Source: Cherax quadricarinatus (taxonomy: Eukaryota; Arthropoda; Malacostraca; Decapoda; Parastacidae). From it: a DNA stretch of 64,000 nucleotides. Each line of letters opens with the position of its first letter. Position 1 is the stretch's first letter. A program made the position numbers and the translations under genes. Below, piece after piece: positions 1 through 10,079 of this stretch. The stretch covers positions 38,037,072 to 38,101,071 of the forward strand of contig NC_091311.1 of assembly GCF_038502225.1 (NCBI RefSeq), given 5' to 3'. A model generated the notes under the pieces. The model had not been told where the DNA came from and made no database searches. It saw only the letters and a program-made list of their open reading frames with translations.

Positions 1-2
1 AC

Positions 3-761
3 ACTGTGCTCTTGGGAGATTCTGAAGAGAAGTTGCAGAGATTGGTGGATGAATTTGGTAGGGTGTGCAAAAGAAGAAAATTAAAGGTGAATACAGGAAA
101 GAGTAAGGTTATGAGGATAACAAAAAGATTAGGTGATGAAAGATTGAATATCAGATTGGAGGGAGAGAGTATGGAGGAGGTGAACGTATTCAGATATTTG
201 GGAGTGGACGTGTCAGCGGATGGGTCTATGAAAGATGAGGTGAATCATAGAATTGATGAGGGAAAAAGAGTGAGTGGTGCACTTAGGAGTCTGTGGAGAC
301 AAAGAACTTTGTCCTTGGAGGCAAAGAGGGGAATGTATGAGAGTATAGTTTTACCAACGCTCTTATATGGGTGTGAAGCGTGGGTGATGAATGTTGCAGC
401 GAGGAGAAGGCTGGAGGCAGTGGAGATGTCATGTCTGAGGGCAATGTGTGGTGTGAATATAATGCAGAGAATTCGTAGTTTGGAAGTTAGGAGGAGGTGC
501 GGGATTACCAAAACTGTTGTCCAGAGGGCTGAGGAAGGGTTGTTGAGGTGGTTCGGACATGTAGAGAGAATGGAGCGAAACAGAATGACTTCAAGAGTGT
601 ATCAGTCTGTAGTGGAAGGAAGGCGGGGTAGGGGTCGGCCTAGGAAGGGTTGGAGGGAGGGGGTAAAGGAGGTTTTGTGTGCGAGGGGCTTGGACTTCCA
701 GCAGGCATGCGTGAGCGTGTTTGATAGGAGTGAATGGAGACAAATGGTTTTTAATACTTGA
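3..761 (+). CDS. LINE-R reverse transcriptase, C-terminal part (cut by window edge)
   Basis: An uninterrupted frame of about 250 codons runs in from the window edge and stops at 759-761. Its first residues, TVLLGDSEEKL, are what normally follows a YADD catalytic box, so the window edge appears to cut just after the RT active site. The rest is RT thumb and C-terminal region: a VFRYLGVDVSADG motif, then a basic tail with RWFGHVERM and GRGRPRKGW, a signature common in RTE-like and related LINEs of invertebrates. The protein would copy element RNA into DNA at the target. No frame breaks are seen in this part, which suggests a fairly young copy. The clade is inferred from the tail motif only; another endonuclease-RT clade is possible. 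Confidence 0.8.
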   Translation, partial: TVLLGDSEEKLQRLVDEFGRVCKRRKLKVNTGKSKVMRITKRLGDERLNIRLEGESMEEVNVFRYLGVDVSADGSMKDEVNHRIDEGKRVSGALRSLWRQRTLSLEAKRGMYESIVLPTLLYGCEAWVMNVAARRRLEAVEMSCLRAMCGVNIMQRIRSLEVRRRCGITKTVVQRAEEGLLRWFGHVERMERNRMTSRVYQSVVEGRRGRGRPRKGWREGVKEVLCARGLDFQQACVSVFDRSEWRQMVFNT

Positions 762-1030
762 CGTGCTGTTGGAGTGTGAGCAAAGTAACATTTATGAAGG
801 GATTCAGGGAAACCGGCAGGCCGGACTTGAGTCCTGGAGATGGGAAGTACAGTGCCTGCACTCTGAAGGAGGGGTGTTAATGTTGCAGTTTAAAAACTGT
901 AGTGTAAAGCACCCTTCTGGCAAGACAGTGATGGAGTGAATGATGGTGAAAGTTTTTCTTTTTCGGGCCACCCTGCCTTGGTGGGAATCGGCCAGTGTGA
1001 TAATAAAATAATAATATCAATAATAACATT
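762..1030 (+). mobile_element. LINE-R 3' UTR and A/T-rich tail
   Basis: This non-coding stretch follows the RT stop and ends in ATAATAAT-like repeats from about 1000, as LINE 3' tails often do. The same sequence occurs inverted and without coding sequence at about 24040-24236, which supports calling it a repeat-borne 3' UTR. Confidence 0.65.
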
Positions 1031-1449
1031 TTGTGAAAGGGGTAACATGCTTTATGTGGCATGTTAAATTGGGTAACAAGCTGAAAAAGTTTGGGAACCA
1101 CTGGTTTAGGGTGAAAACCAGGTAGAGTCTTGCAGGCTCGCCTTCTGGGCAATTATGTAGGCTTCAGCTCTCAATGCCTGGAGTCGATTTCAAGGGTCAC
1201 CGTCCCTGCGACCCGGGCCCAGACAAAACCTATCTGTTTCTCTGTTGCTGACGTCTCCCATAATCAGCAGTTGTGAACTGGTCAACAAACAAAAAACACT
1301 GCTTTGTATATCATCTGAAAGGGACCAAAAGGCACAGATTCTACAATTTTTTGGAAACTAACCATAGTAGTAACAACCATTTAATAGCAAGATTTTTTTT
1401 TACCGCTAGTAAACTAAAAAAAATCCATCAACAAAAGAGCAATACGACT
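1031..1449. other. No gene recognised
   Basis: A/T-moderate sequence with no convincing ORF, no LINE similarity I can see and no tandem repeat. Short ORFs here lack recognisable motifs. Confidence 0.4.
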
Positions 1450-2374
1450 TTATTGTATTTGCGAATATACAAGGCCTTACGCCATCCACCACCAACAAAA
1501 TACCGTTCACCAGTGGATTCCTCGTGGAGTTAAACGCGATGTTTACAGCCTTCACAGAGACCCACACAAAGACCACTTTGATAGCAAAATATGGATAACA
1601 GGGTACAACTTTGTTAGATGCGACAGAAAGAACTGGCAACAAGGGGGTGTTGGCTAGTAAGTCAAAGATTTGCTCATTTACACAGAGTTACTAAACATCA
1701 CAAGTGAAGTAGCTTATGTTTTAACAATAAAGATTAAGATCCAAATCTTAGTCATTGTGGTTGTATATATGTCACCAGATGCAACTTTTCAACAGTTCAA
1801 GGAACAGTTGTCGAAAATTAATTTTGTCTAGAAAACCGTCCAAACCCATCCTTATATATAATTTCCTTCTTGGTGATTTTAGTCTATGACATACAAAATG
1901 GAAGAATGTTACAAATAATGTTATAGCACAGACGATCCCTGGAGGCAGCACAGATGAAAAGTCACACACACACACACGAGCTGCTGAATCTCTGTAATAA
2001 ATACACCATAAGCCAACAGATAGCGGAGCCAACAAGACTGGAAAACACACCTGACCGTATTTTTCCGAATAATGATGATCTAGTACGAAATATAACAGAA
2101 TCAAAGACAGTTAATTCAGATCACAGTCGAATGGAAGTCCAGACTTGTATGCACAGGGGCCTTTGACCAGCTAAATGAATACAGTTACGAAAATGCCTTC
2201 AAGAGTGAGCTGAATAGATACCTAAAGTCAGTACCAGATCAGCCGGGCTGTGCTTCGTAGGTTGGATTGCTTGTGATCAACCAGGCCTCCTGGTTGATCA
2301 GACCCCAATCTACCGGGAGGCCTGGTCTAGGACTGGGCCGCAGGGGCGTTGACCCCCGGAACACCCTTCAGGTA
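1450..2374 (+). pseudogene. LINE-A, degenerate endonuclease joined to 3' terminus
   Basis: Positions about 1455-2165 match, in sense, the endonuclease domain of the LINE-A copy at 11248-13540 (antisense there): the NIQGL-like start, the 'cannot be missed' NAMF region, a decayed DFN-like region and a final QTCMHRG. Stops and frameshifts are frequent. At about 2165-2185 the sequence jumps to the last about 190 bp of LINE-A (KSVPDQPGC-like coding, then the GC-rich 3' end with GGGGCGTTGACCCCCGGA). The whole RT domain is missing. The copy is old: the GT-rich ACACACACACACGAG stretch near 1964 and many substitutions mark it. Confidence 0.7.
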
Positions 2375-2590
2375 GACGCTTCAAGCTGTGTACTGTATCC
2401 CTGTTACTGTCCTTATACTCCTTTCCATTTCTCCTGCTGTTGGGCGAAGGGCTGTAATTAACTGGCGCCATTTCTCTGCTTCCTCTGGCTGTTAGTGTTG
2501 CTGCTGTTAGTTGTCCTTGAACTCACTACATGTAATTTCCTCAGCTCTACAAACCACTAATAGTTAATATAAATGCCACTCCCTCTCCTC
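2375..2590. other. No gene recognised
   Basis: A short spacer between LINE-A and LINE-D. It ends in a T-run at 2591-2602 that belongs to LINE-D. Nothing else is recognised. Confidence 0.4.
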
Positions 2591-2824
2591 TTTTTTTTTT
2601 TTAACAGGGTTTGACAAGGTTAAGGATCCCTAGCTTTATTGACAAGCTATTTACAGGTTAAGGATTCCTAACTTTATTGGCAAGCTAAGAGCTGTTACCT
2701 ACATCAGCTCGTTTGAAAGCATTTTTATTGTTATGAGACATACAAGTAGGGAACAGGATGAAGTTGGAGCCATCTGTGAGCCAGCATTTTCATTTGATCA
2801 ACTGACGTTATTTCGTTGACATCT

Positions 2825-3853
2825 TTATGCTGTACGAATGCGTTCCATACTCGAGTCATCCTGGGTATGTATGATCTCAGATGGAGTAATGTTCAGAGTG
2901 AAGCTGCTGCTTTTTGCCCGTCTTGTGGCATAAAAGCTTGTTTCACGCTGTCCTCGAAGTGGATCCAAGTGTGGTACTTTGACAATATTGGCCTTGTACA
3001 TAACAGTAAGGCCACCCACATCCCTCCTATGTTGAAGGCTCTGCTGAAATGACAGATCTATCCAGGATGGGTCCAGGCGAGAAATGAGACGTCTTGCTCT
3101 TTTCTCTACTCTGTCAAGCAGTCGCAGATGAGACGGGGGGCAGGCAAACCAAGAAAGTGGAGCATACTCAAGGTGTGAGCGTACTTGTGCCTGGTACAGA
3201 ATCTTGCAACCCCTACTGTCAAGCAGATGCGAGATACGGCGAAGTGCTGTAAACTTCCTGGCTGCCTTGTTTGCAAGATTTACAACATAGTTCTTCATGG
3301 TTAGTTTGGAGTCAAATTTCACCCCAAGGATATCAACTTCTTCTCCAGGTGCCAACACGCCCTCCCATTCATCCTTACTACTGCACCAGCATTACCATCA
3401 TCGTGCCTAGAGACCATCATCATTTGCGTTTTCTCAGGTGCAAATGTTACTTGCCATCTATTTCCCCAAGCTGATATAGCTCTCAGCTGGTGATTGATGT
3501 AGCTTAGAGCAGCTGGCATTTCTTCTCTTGGATAAGTGAATGTCAGTGTACAGTCGTCTGCATATGCATATGATTCTGGGATGAGATGAAGAAGGTCGTT
3601 GAAGTAGACATTCCATAACAATGGTCCCAGCACGCTTCCTTGTGGAACACTTGCCCGAATAGGATGTCTTGCTGATTCCGTTCCATTGAGAACTACACTT
3701 AGAGATCTACCATGAAGGTAATCACTGAGGAGACATAGCGTAGAGCCTGCAATTCCCAGTGCTTGAAGTTTTGCTAAAAGGCCCTGGTGCCACACCCGGT
3801 CGAAAGTGCCAGTAATGTCCAGTGCTACCACACAGCTGACTTTGGGTTCATCC
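2825..3853 (-). pseudogene. LINE-D reverse transcriptase fragment (two frames)
   Basis: Two overlapping minus frames make one broken RT. The first, down to about 3340, has LDITGTFDRVWHQGL (RT motif with a catalytic Asp), SVPQGSVLGPLLW and the YADD box; the second, 3358-2825, has ILGVKFDSKLTMK, HLEYAPLSWF and the RRLISRLDPSW C-terminal region. A two-base difference from copy 2 near 3355 causes the frame change. The C-terminus is altered by a deletion of roughly 19 bp relative to copy 2, so the reading frame ends in unrelated residues. The N-terminal side is lost to the LINE-A insertion at 3863. The catalytic Asp residues are present but the ORF cannot yield a full enzyme. Confidence 0.8.
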
Positions 3854-3862
3854 AGTGACTGG

Positions 3863-4980
3863 TTACCTGGAGGTTTCCTGGAAGTTATTCCGGGGATCAA
3901 CGCCCCCGCGGCCCAGTCTATGACCAGGCCTCCCGATGGATCAGGGCCTGATCAACTAGGCTGTTACTGCTGGCCGCACGCAGTCCAACGTACGAGCCAC
4001 AGCCCGGCTGATCCGGCACTGACTTTAGGTATCTGTCCAGCTCTCTCTTGAAGGCAGCCAGGGGTTTATTGGCAATTCCCCTAATGCTTGATGGGAGGCT
4101 GTTAAACAGTTTTGGGCCCCGGACACTTATGGTGTTTTCCCTTAGTGTACCAATAGCGTCCCTACTTTTTATTGGGGGCATTTTGCATCGCCTGCCCAAT
4201 CTTTTACTTTCGTAGGGAGTGATTTCTGTGTGCAGATTTGGGACCATTCCTTCCAAGATTTTCCAAGTGTAGATTATGATATATCTCTCCCTCCTGCGTT
4301 CCAACGAGTACAAGTCAAGTGCTTCCAAGCGTTCCCAGTAGTTAAGGTGCTTGACAGAACTTATACGTGCAGTAAAGGATCTCTGTACACTCTCTAGATC
4401 TGCGATTTCACCTGCTTTGAATGGAGATGTTAATGTACAGCAGTATTCCAGCCTAGAGAGAACAAGTGATTTGAAAAGGATCATCATGGGCTTGGCATCT
4501 CTCGTTTTGAAAGTTCTCATTATCCATCCTATCATTTTCTTTGCACGTGCGATCGTGGCACTGTTGTGATCCTTGAAAGTGAGATCCTCAGACATTACTA
4601 CTCCCAGGTCCCTTACATTATTTTTCCGCTCTATTGTATGGCCGGAGTCAGTAGTATACTCTGTTCTAGTTATTATCTCCTCCAGTTTTCCATAACGGAG
4701 TAGTTGGAATTTGTCCTCATTGAACATCATATTGTTTACCGTTGCCCATTGGAAAACTTTGTTTATATCCTCTTGGAGATTAACCGCGTCCTCAGGAGAT
4801 GACAGCCTCATGCAGATCCTAGTATCATCCGCAAAGGATGATACGGTGCTGTGGGGTATATCTCTGTTTATGTCTGATATGAGGATAAGGAATAAGATGG
4901 GGGCGAGTACTGTGCCTTGTGGAACAGAGCTCTTCACTATGGCAGCCTCCGATTTAACTCTGTTGACCACTACTCTTTGT
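3863..4980 (-). mobile_element. LINE-A copy inserted in LINE-D
   Basis: A 5'-truncated LINE-A of about 1.1 kb. Its 3' end (TACCTGGAGG complement) abuts LINE-D at 3862 and its 5' break is at the TACTCTTTGT sequence at about 4980. The unoccupied LINE-D sequence is preserved at 40889-40925. Comparison shows no target duplication and about 9-10 target bases missing. Confidence 0.85.
3918..4970 (-). CDS. LINE-A reverse transcriptase, C-terminal half (truncated)
   Basis: A 350-residue open frame. It starts inside the palm domain: SSVPQGTVLAPILF at about residues 14-27 and the FADD catalytic box at residues 46-49. LGVVMSEDLTF-like thumb sequence follows, then a C-terminal region with LERRRERYIIIYTWKILEG and a basic RLGRRC stretch, ending RAASSNSLVDQALIHREAWS. 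The real element would have another about 600 residues upstream (endonuclease, fingers), lost by 5' truncation. The frame is intact, so this is a young insertion. It has no function alone. The methionine at 4970 is only the first in-frame Met, not a real start. Confidence 0.85.
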   Translation of the reverse strand: MVNRVKSEAAIVKSSVPQGTVLAPILFLILISDINRDIPHSTVSSFADDTRICMRLSSPEDAVNLQEDINKVFQWATVNNMMFNEDKFQLLRYGKLEEIITRTEYTTDSGHTIERKNNVRDLGVVMSEDLTFKDHNSATIARAKKMIGWIMRTFKTRDAKPMMILFKSLVLSRLEYCCTLTSPFKAGEIADLESVQRSFTARISSVKHLNYWERLEALDLYSLERRRERYIIIYTWKILEGMVPNLHTEITPYESKRLGRRCKMPPIKSRDAIGTLRENTISVRGPKLFNSLPSSIRGIANKPLAAFKRELDRYLKSVPDQPGCGSYVGLRAASSNSLVDQALIHREAWS

Positions 4981-5102
4981 GGAGAGGTTTAACAACAGAT
5001 CAGCAGCAGAGTAATATTTCCTGAAGCCATATTGACGATCACAAAGTAGTGAGTGGTAGTCAAAAAACTCTGTCATTTGTCTTGAGATTATTGTCTCAAG
5101 GA

Positions 5103-5419
<317 letters not shown>

Positions 5420-5850
5420 GTGAGGAAGCCGGCGGGGGTGGTGGGAGTGGTGGTGGTGGTGTGATGGGAGTGGTGATGGTGTGATGGGAGTGGTGGTGGG
5501 GTGGTGGGAGTGGTGGTGGTAGGAGAGGTGGTGATGGTAGGAGAGGTGGTGGTGGTAGGAGAGGTGGTGGTGTAGGAGAGGTGGTGGTGGTAGGAGAGGT
5601 GGTGGTAGTGGTAGGAGAGGTTGCGGTGTGGGTTGTGGTGGTGGTCGGGGTTATGGTGGTGGTGGGGTTGTGGTGGTGGTAGGAGAGGTGGTGATGAGGG
5701 TTTTGGTGGTGGTGGGAGTGGTGGTGGTGAGACTGGTGGTGGTGGTGAGAGTGGTGGTGGTGGTGAGAGTGGTGGTGGTGGTGGGAGTGGTGGTGGTGGT
5801 GGTGGAACTGGTGGTGGTGGTGGGGGTTGTGGTGGTGGTAGGAGAGGTGG
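5420..5850. repeat. GGT/GGA-rich imperfect tandem repeat
   Basis: Irregular GTGGTGGTGGGAGT and GGTAGGAGAGGT units for about 430 bp, strongly G-skewed on the plus strand. Gives poly-Gly, poly-Val or His/Thr/Pro-rich translations. Confidence 0.9.
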
Positions 5851-5962
5851 TCTACCTGGAGGTTATTCCGGGGATCAACGCCCCCGCGGCCCGGTCCACG
5901 ACCAGGCCTCCCGGTGGATGAGAGCCTGATCAACCAGGCTGTTACTGCTGGCCGCACGTAGT
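5851..5962 (-). mobile_element. LINE-A solo 3' end
   Basis: About 110 bp of the LINE-A 3' terminus: CTACCTGGAGGTTATTCC, the GATCAACGCCCCCGCGG block and the GCTGGCCGCACGTAG end. It is severely 5'-truncated and directly joins the GGT repeat. Confidence 0.85.
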
Positions 5963-6271
5963 GGTGGGGGAGCACCTGACAGAGGTCTTCTATGCCCACC
6001 TCTCACAAATACAAATAAACATTTACCACAATACAAAAAAATTTTACAATCTTTGGACTTACACATCTATACAATTTAGTGTATTGTATTAGACAACCCC
6101 CTTTGTTATATAAGGCAGCTCAGGCTGAATAAAACTAGCACCTACAAATGCTTAGTATCTGTAGCTTCTAGTTGTTTACTTAACTAGTTGGAAAATATAT
6201 ATTTTTTATGTTTAGGGTCAGTACATTTATTACGGGCCAAGTTAGAAAGCCTATAAAGCCGTAAGATAAGT
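5963..6271. other. No gene recognised
   Basis: A/T-rich sequence with no motif, tandem repeat or LINE similarity seen. Confidence 0.4.
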
Positions 6272-7072
6272 TTACCTGGAGTCTACCTGGAGGGCATTCC
6301 GGGGATCAACGCCCCCGCAGCCCGGTCCACGACCAGGCCTCCTGGTGGATCAGGGCCTGATCAACGAGGCTGTTACTGCTGGCCGCACGCAATCCAACGT
6401 ACGAACCACAGCCCGGGTGATCCGGCACCGTCTTTAGGTATCTGTCAAGCTCCCTATTGAAGACAACCAGGGGTCTTCCCGTAATGCCCCTTATTGCTGG
6501 TGGGAGGCTGTTGAACAGTCTTGGGCCCCAGACACTTATTGTGTTTTCTCTTAGTGTACCAGTGACGCCCCTACTTTTCACTGGGGGTATGTTGCATCGC
6601 CTGCCAAATCTTTTGCTTTCGTATGGAGTGATTGCTGTGTGCATATTAGGGACCAGTCCCTCCAGAATCTTCCAGGTGTAGATTATGATATATCTCTCTC
6701 GCCTGCGCTCCAGTGAGTACAAGTCAAGTGCTTCCAGGCGCTCCCAGTAGTTAAGGTGTTTGGTGGAACTTATACGTGCAGTAAAGGTTCTCTGTACATT
6801 CTCTAGCTCTACAATTTCACCTGCCTTGAATGGGAATGTTAATGTACAGCAGTATTCCAGCCTAGAGAGAATAAGTGATTTAAAAAGGATCATCATTGGC
6901 TTAGCATCTCTTGTCTTGAATGTTCTCATTATCCATCTTATCAGTATCCTAGCAGATGTGATAGTGACACTGTTGTGCTCATTGAAGGTGAGGTCTCCGG
7001 ACATTACCACTCCCAGGTCCTTCACATTACTTTTCCGCTCTATTGTGTGATTGGAGTTTGTAGTATACTCAG
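6272..7072 (-). pseudogene. LINE-A C-terminal RT fragment and 3' end
   Basis: The minus strand from about 7072 encodes EYTTNSNHTIERKSNVKDL, LGVVMSGDLTF, then the LINE-A C-terminal region (LERRRERYIIIYTWKILEG, RAASSNSLVDQALIHQEAWS) to the stop at 6306, followed by the 3' terminus to 6272. No stop interrupts it, but the catalytic palm with FADD is missing. The 5' boundary is an A-rich stretch at 7072-7090. Sequence differs from the 3863-4980 copy at scattered sites (for example fewer acidic residues in the middle), so it is an independent, somewhat older insertion. Confidence 0.8.
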
Positions 7073-7129
7073 AAAAAAATAAAAATAAATGAAAGGTAAA
7101 CACCAGAGGTAGTTTGAGTACCACTCTCC

Positions 7130-7316
7130 AACAGAACATGAAGAATAATATAGTCAGATGGTGTCACAGTGAAAAGAGTAGTTCCACAAGGCAGTGTACT
7201 CGTCCCGATCCTTTTCCTCACCCTCATACCTGACAAGGAGAGACACGTAAATCTTAGCATCGTATCATCCTCTGTAGATCATATTAGAATCTCTATGAGT
7301 GTTATCCACTAAGAAT
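7130..7316 (+). pseudogene. LINE-A RT palm remnant (piece 1 of a split copy)
   Basis: The plus strand encodes VKRVVPQGSVLVPILF followed by VSSSVDHIRISM, matching VKSSVPQGTVLAPILF and VSSFADDTRICM of intact LINE-A. The FADD box has become SVDH, so this RT is catalytically dead. The copy continues at 7965 and 8714, interrupted by later insertions. Piece order is consistent with one decayed element. Confidence 0.7.
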
Positions 7317-7626
7317 ATAAGAACATAAGAAAGAAGGAACACTGCAGCAGGCCTACTGGCCCATGTGAGGCAGGCCTAAGTCTCCTACCGGCTTAAGCCA
7401 ATGCCCCAACCTAGTCAGGGCAGATCACATTCAGTTAAGGAAGGAACACGACAACTGACCTAGTAGCACAAGCTAGTCAGCTCCAACTCACACCAACCCA
7501 CACCCACTCATGTATTTATCTAACCTATTTTTAAAACTACACAACGTTTTAGCCTCTATAATTGCACTCGGGAGTTTGTTCCACTCATCCACAACTGTAT
7601 TACCAAACCAGTGCTTTCTTATATCC
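7317..7626 (-). mobile_element. LINE-F 3' end
   Basis: Starts with AAGAATATAAGAACATAAGA and the CACTGCAGCAGGCCTACTGG block, then a coding remnant whose sense strand is minus. The same sequence is in sense at 8158-8713. Inserted in the LINE-A copy of 7130-9036. Confidence 0.75.
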
Positions 7627-7898
7627 TGGTGGCTAACGCTCTCGCTTCACACGGCGAGGGCCTGGGTTCGATTCCCAGCCAGAGTAGAAACATTGGGCGT
7701 GTTTCTTTCCACCTGTTGTCTATGTTCCCCATCAGTAAAATGGGTACCTGGGTGTTAGTCGACTGGTGTGGGTCGCATCCTGGGACACTGACCTAATTTG
7801 CCCGAGATGCTCAGCATAACAAGTGGCTTTCTATGTAGTAGTGTCATTGTTGTCAGCTAGGACTGTATACCATGTATATGTACTTGTAGTAAATAAAG

Positions 7899-7964
<66 letters not shown>
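7627..7964 (+). mobile_element. tRNA-derived SINE with (ATT)n tail
   Basis: The head has an A-box-like TGGCTAACGCT and a clear B box in CTGGGTTCGATTCCCAG (about 7664-7680). A conserved body follows with GGGTACCTGGGTGTTAGTCG and CGCATCCTGGG. It ends TAGTAAATAAAG then ATT repeats (about 7898-7963). Related copies lie at 19440-20262 and 47935-48100. SINEs of this form are transcribed by RNA polymerase III and mobilised by LINE enzymes; the partner LINE is not known from the sequence. Confidence 0.85.
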
Positions 7965-7968
<4 letters not shown>

Positions 7969-8157
7969 GAAGACACTGTAAATCTCCAGATACAGGCCGT
8001 CTTCCAGTGGACCACGGAAAACAACATGATGTTCAGTGAGGGTAAGTTTCAAGCATTCCGTTATGGAAAACTTGAAGATATAAAATCTACAACGGGGTGT
8101 GAAGCAAATAATAACCTGACAATAGAACGAAAATCTAACGTGAAGGACTTAAGAGTA
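7965..8157 (+). pseudogene. LINE-A RT remnant (piece 2)
   Basis: Encodes EDTVNLQIQAVFQWTTENN, MMFSEGKFQAFRYGKLE and IERKSNVKDLRVL, matching the stretch just after FADD in intact LINE-A. Continues piece 1 across the LINE-F/SINE insertion. Confidence 0.75.
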
Positions 8158-8713
8158 TTACAGAATGGATATGAATCCACTGGAAAATGTACAGAGGAGG
8201 ATGACAAAGATGATCCCATGTATCAGAAATCTTCCCTATGAGGATAGACTGAGGGCCCTGAATCTGCACTCTCTAGACAGGCGTAGAATTAGGGGGAATA
8301 TGATTAAGGTGTATAAATGGAAAACAGGAATAAATAGAGGGGATGCAAATAAGAGTGCTAGGAATATCTAGCCTAGACAGGACTCGCAGCAATGGCTTTA
8401 AGCTGGAAAAATTCAGATTCAGGAAGGATATAGGAAAGCACTGGTTGTGGATGAGTGGATCAAACTCCCGAGTACAGGTATAGAGGCTAAGACGTTGTGT
8501 AGTTTTAAAAATAGGTTAGATTAGTACATGAGTGAGTGTGAGTTTGACCTGACTAGATTGTGCTACTAGGTCAGATGCCGTGCTCCATCCTTAAGGGAAC
8601 GTGACCTGACTTGACTAGGTTAAGGCATTGGCTTAAGCTGGTAGGAAACTTGGGCCTGCCTCGCATAGGCCAGTAGGCCTGAGGCAGTGTTCCTTCATTC
8701 TTATGTTCTTATC
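8158..8713 (+). mobile_element. LINE-F C-terminal region and 3' UTR
   Basis: The plus strand encodes NPLENVQRRMTKMIPCIRN, then LNLHSLDRRRIRGNMIKVYK, a CR1-type RT C-terminus, with stops from about 8369. The non-coding 3' part runs to a terminus with GTGTTCCTTCATTC and TTATGTTCTTA at about 8701-8711. It sits inside the split LINE-A copy, whose sequence resumes at 8714. No catalytic domain is present; clearly dead. Confidence 0.8.
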
Positions 8714-9040
8714 TCGCTTTCAAAGATCACAACAGTGTCATTATCACATCTGGAAGGAAAATGATAGGATGGATAAAAGAACTTCCAAAACAAGGAATGT
8801 CATTCCAATGATCTTCTTTAATTCACTTGTTCTCTCTCTAGGATGGAATACTGCTGTACGCTAACAGCCTCATTAACAAGGCAGGTGAAACTACAGATCT
8901 AGAGAATGTACAAAGAACCTTCACTGCATCTGTAAGTTCAGTCAAGCACCCTAATTACTGGGAATATTTGAAGTCCCATAACCTATACTTCTTAGAACTC
9001 AGGCGAGAAAGATGCATCATAATTTGGGAACAACCCCTAG
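8714..9040 (+). pseudogene. LINE-A C-terminal remnant (piece 3)
   Basis: Encodes AFKDHNSVIITSGRKMIGW, ENVQRTFTASVSSVKHPNYW and ELRRERCIIIW with a few frame breaks, matching the LINE-A C-terminal region. It ends at about 9040 where a GTTTCG element begins, so the 3' terminus is lost. Confidence 0.75.
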
Positions 9041-9330
9041 AAATGAAATTAAGACACATGTGCAACATCTGGGTATCTTTATTGTAGACGTTTCGCCATC
9101 CAGTGGCTTTATTAATACAAATTCCAGGACATAATTTGAAGACAGTAGAACTATGTACAGAAGACACGGTAATCAGTCCCTCAACCGTGGAGTTGGTACG
9201 AAGAGCACTGTAGTCGTGGAGATTCTGAAGCAGAAGCAAGGAGCCTGGCGTTTTTATACTAACGTCAGGTGGAAAGGGGGACGTCCCCCTTTCCACCTGA
9301 GTCAGGCTGAGTGATTGATTGCTCTAGTAG
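9041..9330 (+). mobile_element. GTTTCG element with terminal palindrome
   Basis: Starts AAGACACATGTGCAACATCT, then TCTTTATTGTAGACGTTTCG and CATCCAGTGGCTTTAT, the same head as the foldback at 19608-19907. It ends with a perfect 36-bp palindrome at 9265-9300. Non-coding. Confidence 0.7.
9265..9300. repeat. Perfect 36-bp palindrome
   Basis: 18-bp arms with no spacer, centre ACGT at 9281-9284; arm begins TCAGGTGGAAAGGGGGAC. Confidence 0.95.
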
Positions 9331-9475
9331 CCATTTTTATAGAGGTATGATTGGTGTCAGATATTTTGCTGCTGTAGATCCCCGGGTGGGCCTACCATAG
9401 GTAAAGCAAGGGTAGATTAAGGAATAGTATACGGTAAGTAATTGTGGCTGTGACTGCTTACTATATGTGACTGGC

Positions 9476-9512
9476 AGTCCTGCTTCTTAGAATCAGTTCA
9501 AAGATTTTCTTC
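9476..9512 (-). mobile_element. LINE-A micro-fragment
   Basis: CCTGCTTCTTAGAATCAGTT and TCAAAGATTTT match LINE-A antisense at about 11885-11918 (RT fingers, the IFERVLRSRI region). Confidence 0.5.
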
Positions 9513-10040
9513 TTCTTCTTATATTATGAACTTTCCGAGAAATGTGCTGTGTGTGTATATTAAATTTAAGGTTCCTGTCATTGTGAACGCCCAAAAGTTT
9601 TCCCATTAGTTTAAGACAAGTGAAACCTGGGTGACGCACATGTGTCTTACTCATTATCTTGTCGGTATTGTATACCATTATTTCTATGATATTTTTATAC
9701 TTTCTTCTCAAACACAATATAGACAGTCGTATCAAAATAGTACCGTTTTATTTGTTGCCATCCAAGCCGATACCTTGTGCTAGATCGACACTATGTTATT
9801 GAGATACAACCTGATCTGTATTGGAAGTGACGAAGGTAGTGTCGTTTGCATATAAAACTGGCTGAAGTTGTTGTGATAAGTTTGACAGGTCATTATTACG
9901 CGGGGAAATATATATGGTCCTAGACTAAGACCTTGTGGCATCCCTCTGTTGATAATTTTAGGAGATAGAGCACTGCTATTGACAGTCTTGTGGTAGAGTC
10001 TATCACTGAATTAGGATATAATGCAGAAGAGTGCATGGCC
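9513..10040 (-). pseudogene. LINE-G reverse transcriptase relic
   Basis: On the minus strand the sequence encodes INRGMPQGLSLGP (compare GVPQGSVLGP), VLYANDTTFVTSNTDQVVSQ where YAND replaces YADD, a TVYIVFEKK segment, and KLLGVHNDRNLKFNIHTQHISRKV (compare FLGVTID...LKF). These are RT palm and thumb motifs in order. Frames change between them. Between the VF and LLGV motifs lies a GTTTCG-type head (TACCGACAAG complement at about 9659), apparently a later insertion. The family differs from A, D, E and F; Jockey-like is a guess. Confidence 0.6.
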
Positions 10041-10079
10041 TCTTATTCTATAATCTTCTAGTTTAAAGAGTTGAGAAAG

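Larger units (their letters stand above)
2591..5102 (-). mobile_element. LINE-D copy 1, split by a LINE-A insertion
   Basis: The element reads on the minus strand from about 5102 to a poly-A tail (T-run 2591-2602). It consists of 4981-5102 and 2591-3862; the gap is LINE-A. The 4981-5102 piece matches the LINE-D copy at about 40765-40890, and the rest matches 40900-42220. The 5' end is truncated against a TC microsatellite at 5103. The 3' UTR carries two copies of a 38-bp AATAAAG-containing repeat (three in copy 2). Confidence 0.85.

Noticed and set aside
4351..4569. Conserved antisense ORF (MTELIRAVKDLCTLSRSAIS...) seen in every LINE-A copy
   Set aside because: It lies opposite the LINE-A C-terminal coding region; its conservation follows from the sense strand and the recent origin of copies.
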